Origin: Triatoma infestans
Taxonomy: Eukaryota > Arthropoda > Insecta > Hemiptera > Reduviidae
Reading direction: 5' to 3'
Assembly: GCA_011037195.1 (NCBI GenBank)
Contig: JAAEAF010000617.1
Coordinates: 144,672 to 208,671 of the forward strand
Length of the DNA stretch: 64,000 nt
A program made the position numbers and the translations under genes. The notes below the pieces were generated by a model that did no database searches, was not told the DNA's origin, and saw nothing but the letters and a program-made list of their open reading frames with translations. Shown in pieces: positions 58,641-64,000 of the stretch (position 1 is the stretch's first letter; each line of letters starts with the position of its first letter).

Positions 58641-60060
58641 TATTAATCTTTCGAAAGAAGAAACTGGGAACATCAAACTTATTATATTTAATGTGTTTTG
58701 ATATATTATAACTAAATGTTAGTTAGTATTAGCGACCTAAGAAATGTTTGCTGAATAGTATAATATAGATAGAGGAAGTGTGAGATTGAGTTATAAGATA
58801 TTGTGTTAATATTATTACATAATATATATATATATTAGAGATGAGGCAGTTGGAGAGATACAGTGCAGAGAGTGACACAGTCAATGAGAATATTGTGTAG
58901 GCGGTAGTTTTGGTGGTGATATAACGGTAGGTTGGCAACAGTGAGGAGAGAACAATAAGTTAGTAGTAGTGGTGGCTGTGTGAGACAGAGAGAGAGAGAG
59001 AGTGTGAGAGAACTGTCGGCACACCCAAATTACTACTCGCGCCAAATTATAGTGAGATAGCAAACAGTATAATATCCAACAGAATAGTAGTATACGTTGG
59101 CTCTGGTGTCGCTGGTGCTCTCTGCCACTCTCATTCCGTACTCATACCTTCTCCCTACTCTTGTAGCACAGTAAGCTACACGGCTATTATTTTACAAGAG
59201 CTGTTATACCTTCCATTATCATGGTTATGGGATCCTCCTCATTCCATTCTCCACACTCACCACCCTCATATCATTCTCTCTTACTTCATTTACTTGATAA
59301 AAATATTTCCCTGTCGCCCTTCCACCATCCCTTCCTAAATAAAATAAAAAAATATATATATTTGTACCAACATACTATTTGTAGTTAATATTTTTTTTTT
59401 TAATTCAGAACTCGAACTTTTTAAAAAAAATGTTTCTGTTTTTTTTTTTTGCAAACATTATTGGAACGAACAAAAACAAAAAAAAAAGAAATTCCTATTA
59501 TAACCATTTTAATAGAACGAGTGGTTTTTTAATACAGCAATCCACTTCCATTCTAATATAGGATAGGGGCGGCACAAAAATATAATAGTAGACACGTACG
59601 TCATCGGCAAGATGAGGAGAGATTTTATTTCTCCATTAAATGGGCAAAAACATAGAGTATGGTAACAATATTCAACACATCCATACAGATAGAGGTTTAT
59701 GGCACAAATTCCACTAACATATATATGTAACATAACAATCTGTCAATGTATCAGCTTTATAGGCAAATGATTTCAACTAAAATTTGCAAACACACGTTTT
59801 TTTATAGTGTAAACATGTAAAAATGTTATTTTTGTTTAACAAACATATGGTATGGATGTAAAAGCTGTATTATATTTCACGTTAAAATATAAATAAAATT
59901 ATTAATATAAATAAACTTCTAATATAATAGGAAAAAAGTTATAAATAGTTTATAAATAGCAAAAAATATAATCATTAATGGAATTATCTAATAAACACTA
60001 CAATAAAGTCTGTCAGTTTTTTTTTTTTTTTAATGTTTGTGTCAACTTGAGTTTTCTTTA
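58641..60060. other. No gene; GA microsatellite
   Basis: A GA run at about 58,984-59,002 and A/T homopolymers near 59,390-59,485. A moderately GC-rich stretch (59,095-59,330) has no usable frame. Confidence 0.4.
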
Positions 60061-60264
60061 AGTTAAGTTCATTCCATTCGAAGGCGAATATACTTCTTTT
60101 TCTGTTCCTTCATCTGGTACGACGGTCCCTGACCCATCGTCCGCAATACGGGGTCGATCTGTACTACTAGATTGGGATCAAGTATGTAGCGGGATCGTTT
60201 GGTACCCTGATTCTCCCTTCCGTTGGAAGAATAGTTGAGGCTGCCAGCACAGTGTGAACGCAGT

Positions 60265-60401
60265 ACTGAGATACACTGCAAGCTGCACGACTTAGCCCCA
60301 CTATAAACTATAATCGACGTGTCTAGACGTGAAATATTCTAGCGTGAATATGGCCATCCAAGTTTGAGTCCTATAGGTAGGAAGGAGATAATCCATCTTT
60401 A
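60265..60401 (+). repeat. 137-bp direct repeat, left copy
   Basis: Nearly identical to 60,774-60,909. It starts ACTGAGATACACTGCAAGC and ends ATAATCCATCTTTA. Confidence 0.9.
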
Positions 60402-60773
60402 CCCTTTTTTCCAAACTCCTATCTCTCATTCTTCTGTCCAGCAACCCGCTTCTTTTCCTTTCAGTAATTTCCGACTTAATCATAAGGTGTTACATGTTTT
60501 GCACCCTCAGCGTCTCTACTGTAGTTACTGAAACACTAGGGGACCCTCTTAATAATTTTGCCTTATTGGAGCATGCGGGACACTGTAGAAGCGATTTATC
60601 TTTCCAGATTTTCTGACATAGGAAACAAATAGACCTGATATATAAACTTAATTTCGTCTTGCTATGAGATTCGTGCAAGGCATATCCTATTAGGGATTCA
60701 CTACCTCCGCAGTGATAGTTAAATTAAGTTCACCAAAATCGCCACCGAGAGGAGTTGTGAATCACATACGTGT

Positions 60774-60909
60774 ACTGAGATACACTGCAAGCTGCACGAC
60801 TTAGCCCCACTATAAACTATAGTCGAGGTGCTAGACGTGAAATATTCTAGCGTGAATATGGCCATCCAAGTTTGAGTCCTATAGGTAGGAAGGAGATAAT
60901 CCATCTTTA
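60774..60909 (+). repeat. 137-bp direct repeat, right copy
   Basis: Partner of 60,265-60,401, about 510 bp downstream. It differs at a handful of bases. It is followed by a tandem TTTAAGGGGTTGTG motif. Confidence 0.9.
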
Positions 60910-62150
60910 AGGGGTTGTGAAATTCCTAGCTTTAAGGGGTTGTGTGCTTTCGAATGTAGAGGAGAATTAAATAAATAAATGGATGACCGTACTCACGGAA
61001 TCGGCTACTCTTTTTGATTCGGCAACTTGTAACTCCCATGAAAACTGAAGAATAATTGCCTAAGTCAAGCCATTCTTGCCTTTAATCTTCTATTCTATGA
61101 ACAGTGATGTAATGGTCCCAAGTTGAATCTTTATCATGCTAGAGCACTTCCATTGTTCTGTCCTCAAGGTACGAAAAAGAAGGCTACATCCAGTCTCCAG
61201 TAGAAATCACTGGCTCATCGCCGGAATTATTCAGGGCTGGCTAAATCAAATATGTTAAAGTAATTTGCTGTAGAGGACACCCATAAACTTAACGCCCCTA
61301 ACTAAAATAAAATGGAGAAAGAGGTAATAGTCCTAAAGGCCTACAATAATTATAACTCAATGAGTATCTATTGTGAAATCCTCTGGTAACTACTATTAGC
61401 CTCTGGCATATACGTAAGTGTGGTGCTCATAAATCAGACCCGAAAACCATCTAAGGTTGCCTCTACACATCTTGTTCCACAAGTAATTTAACTTCCAATT
61501 GGAGGCCTGCCTTTGCTCCTCGTTAAAGCAAACGCATAGAGCCGTTATCTTTCTCAGTCAATCCAAACCTGCAATAAGCTTTTGTGAGGGTTCCTTAATG
61601 ATCTCCTTTGCTAACATTGGTCAGTGGCTTTCGCCAAGCCATTGATTTGTTGCAAAAAACTGATTTCATCATTGTCTTAGACAATGCGAAAAAAACCGTA
61701 GAAAGGATCCGGGATTTATAAAAGCTCTAGATTTAGCTTTCCCGGGCCAAATCGTCCACCTTTTACTACCCACATATTCTGCATTCCCTACACCTAGTAT
61801 AGCACGAGTTTATCAGAATTGTCTAACTCAATGCGAGACTGACTACAATCTCACAATAGCGTGAATTAAAGTGGAGACATCGATGAGCTTAATTGTAGCC
61901 TAACTATCGTTGATGTAACAAATCTTCTACTCATGGCTAAGTTCCTCAACAAGATGGATATAACTACGCCTAATTTGAGAAGGAAAGCCTGGAACGGTTA
62001 ATGCAGTTAACTTCAGAGCTGTTTTTGCATAGGACTTTCGCGCATTTGCCGCAAAGTCAAGGTTGCCACATATCAAAATATGGTAGAATGACTGCTTACA
62101 ATCCACGTTCATATATGCAGATCCTCAGTTTCACTTCTTACTTATTGTAA

Positions 62151-63505
62151 CTTACAACATTAGGAGATTAATTAATATTATCCGTCGTAACATTCCTCAA
62201 ATATCTGCCTATAATATGGGATCAATTTTGACTCATTAATCGCATGTTGTCCAATTTAATAAGGAATTAAAAACTAAAAATTTTGGTTCCTAATTCCAGT
62301 GATCCAAAACAAAGTGAGCTTTAATTCCCACTAAATAAATCTTTTATTGGATTTAAATTTATGTATTATATCTATGAAGTATATATTATAGTCAATACAA
62401 ATATTGATAATGTAATTAATGTATAGAAATTAATTGAAAATATGGAAAATTACAGAGTAATGAAAATTATTAATTCAATTTAGCTTAAAATAATTAACAC
62501 CAAAAAAAAAGATGTGAAAGAAAGACTGTGGATTCTTTAGAATAACTAATTATCATGGCAAAAGTCAGGATAGGAAGGTATGTTGACAAAGGGTGGTTGA
62601 GTTGAACACAATTACCGACATCTAATTGTCTAATGTTAGGAAATTACCAGCAATTGTCACCGACTGAACAGCAGCAAAATAAGCAGAACTGTCTTCTCAA
62701 ACGATTACATGTTACAACTCTTTTGTTCTATTCATTTGTATAGTTTGTTTTCCCTTTTATTAATACTAAATAATGATATTTTAAAATGTTGATTTACTAA
62801 GAAATATAACGTAATGTTATTTGGTATAAAGTTTTAATTTGTTTTAATGCTTAAAGAGTTTAATTAAGCCACTTGTTCAAGGAAAAGTTAGTTTCACTTT
62901 TGTTTAATTATTGATAACATAAAATGTAAAAAAAATATGTTTTTTTAATATTATAATTTTAAAAAGGAAATTTTTGTAAAATAATATTAAGTAAGATAAC
63001 TTATTTTTTTTTTTTAAATGATTATTCATTGAATATATATTAATTTATATTATAGAATTTAAATTACAAGATAGAAAATTCCAATAAGCCACCACAATCA
63101 AATCAACAGGAATTCATTCATACCACTTTCTTTACTGTTATCATCAACAAATCTAATTATCAAATACACTTTAAACTAGGAATTTTTACTAATAATCTTC
63201 GGCTGGCTTTGGCATGACTATAAATGTTGGTAGTAAATATAGACGGTTGGTTTTTAGGTTATAATGTTTACCTGAATGTGATAGCATTGTATAGCAGCAC
63301 ACTCGGCCCGTAGAGAATTATTACTGCAATTTAAAGTTAAAGCATAACTTAACCTTTTGTACATCAAATTCTCCTAAAATTCGCTTTTTCCAGGGAAATA
63401 TTGTTCACAAAGTTTATTATGCACACATATTTCAATATGGAGTGACATAGCAAGTTATATAACATACACTTAGAACTATATCAAGAAACTCCGAGTAAGT
63501 AACTC
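62151..63505. other. AT-rich, no gene
   Basis: Very AT-rich, with no frame or repeat of note. Confidence 0.45.
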
Positions 63506-63509
63506 TTTG

Positions 63510-63598
63510 CTTACTATCTACTATCAACTAAATACTAACAATTATCTACTATCTACAAGTATCTATTATCTACTATTTATTACCTGCTATCTATCTGC
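63510..63598. repeat. Imperfect CTATCTA-type microsatellite
   Basis: Irregular repeats of TCTACTA and TATCTAC units. Confidence 0.7.
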
Positions 63599-63941
63599 TG
63601 GGCCGAGTACCACTTTGGCAACCGCACATCTACGTTTAAAATACCTTACTGCGCTAGGACTTACCGCGGATCAGCAGGATGACTCACCGCGACACTCACC
63701 AGAATGAATTCAATCACTACCTGCTAAGCCAGTGTGGTACATATCTCGACTGAGCAGTGTCCTGAGATTCTAACTATTCAACTCTATTTTAAATATTACT
63801 TTTAATATTATTTTGAACTATTCTACTACATTAAATATTTTGTATTTAATTGCGCGCCCTCTTACATTGGAATTCAAGTAATATTAAATAGGCAATATTA
63901 GGTAAGTAGGTAAATAGGTAATATTTTTTAGTATTAAAAAG

Positions 63942-64000
63942 GTGAAAGGAAATTGGTGTGATATGTTGTTGAATGTTTGTATTAGCGTGTAGCACGAGCG
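63942..64000. mobile_element. Possible edge of an LTR related to the 2,967 LTR
   Basis: Begins TG and shares ATTGGTGTG and GCACGAGCG, in order and at similar spacing, with the start of the gypsy LTR at 2,967-3,015. Cut by the window end, so it cannot be confirmed. Confidence 0.3.

Larger units (their letters stand above)
60061..62150 (-). other. Retroelement-like stretch, unassigned
   Basis: GC content is higher than in the flanks, and several minus-strand frames look protein-like. One has a cysteine cluster, CFLCQKIWKDKSLLQCPAC (60,490-60,678); another reads RKSYAKTALKLTALTVPGF (61,927-62,112). I cannot place them in a family, but scattered frames, internal duplication and lack of splice signals suggest a decayed retroelement rather than a host gene. 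Confidence 0.3.

Overview
The window is repeat-rich, AT-rich animal DNA, almost certainly from an insect. The key evidence is an insect-type odorant receptor (OR), a family known only from insects, split into five exons with canonical GT/AG junctions. The rest is mostly decayed arthropod transposons: Ty3/gypsy, RNase H-bearing non-LTR elements, Jockey-, RTE- and CR1-like reverse transcriptases, mariner-like and hAT DNA transposons, tRNA-derived SINEs, and inverted-repeat elements carrying hammerhead ribozyme motifs. I see no bacterial operons, rRNA genes, CRISPR arrays or free-standing tRNA genes. Order within the insects cannot be set by eye. Layout, left part (1-36,610): three same-direction copies of a segment of about 10 kb carrying one OR gene each. 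Copy A (about 3,426-10,315) is cut on its left by a gypsy element and split by an RNase H-type non-LTR element. It keeps only the last two OR exons, and one of these is frameshifted. Copy B (about 14,098-24,560) has all five OR exons, but they are riddled with frameshifts and stops. Copy C (about 26,655-36,610) has an intact five-exon OR of 426 codons (26,915-36,056) and is the only gene here that I would call functional. B and C share two near-identical tracts inside otherwise clearly diverged sequence, which suggests gene conversion or patchwork exchange. The introns hold SINEs, RTE-like reverse transcriptase remnants and hammerhead inverted-repeat elements that were duplicated with the gene. 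Between the copies lie Jockey-type remnants. Layout, right part (36,610-64,000): no convincing host gene. It has a 5'-truncated RNase H-type retroelement with an inverted copy of its own flank (38,179-39,585), a mariner remnant (40.8-41.3 kb), and a 1,012-bp insert between 176-bp direct repeats. That insert contains four hairpins with different, internally complementary stems and a shared GAA...AGTA loop motif (44.8-45.2 kb). Further right are a 125-bp tandem satellite (47 kb), CR1-like (48-49.3 kb) and Jockey-like (53-54 kb) remnants, and a nested SINE / hAT / hammerhead inverted repeat (55.2-56.4 kb). Next come a second mariner-type remnant with long inverted repeats (57.4-58.6 kb) and an unassigned retroelement-like stretch (60-62 kb). 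The last bases may be the edge of an LTR related to the gypsy LTR at 2,967. How the parts relate: the OR array is the biological core, and the mobile elements give its history. Duplication carried elements already inside the introns, later insertions broke copy A, and only copy C stayed open.
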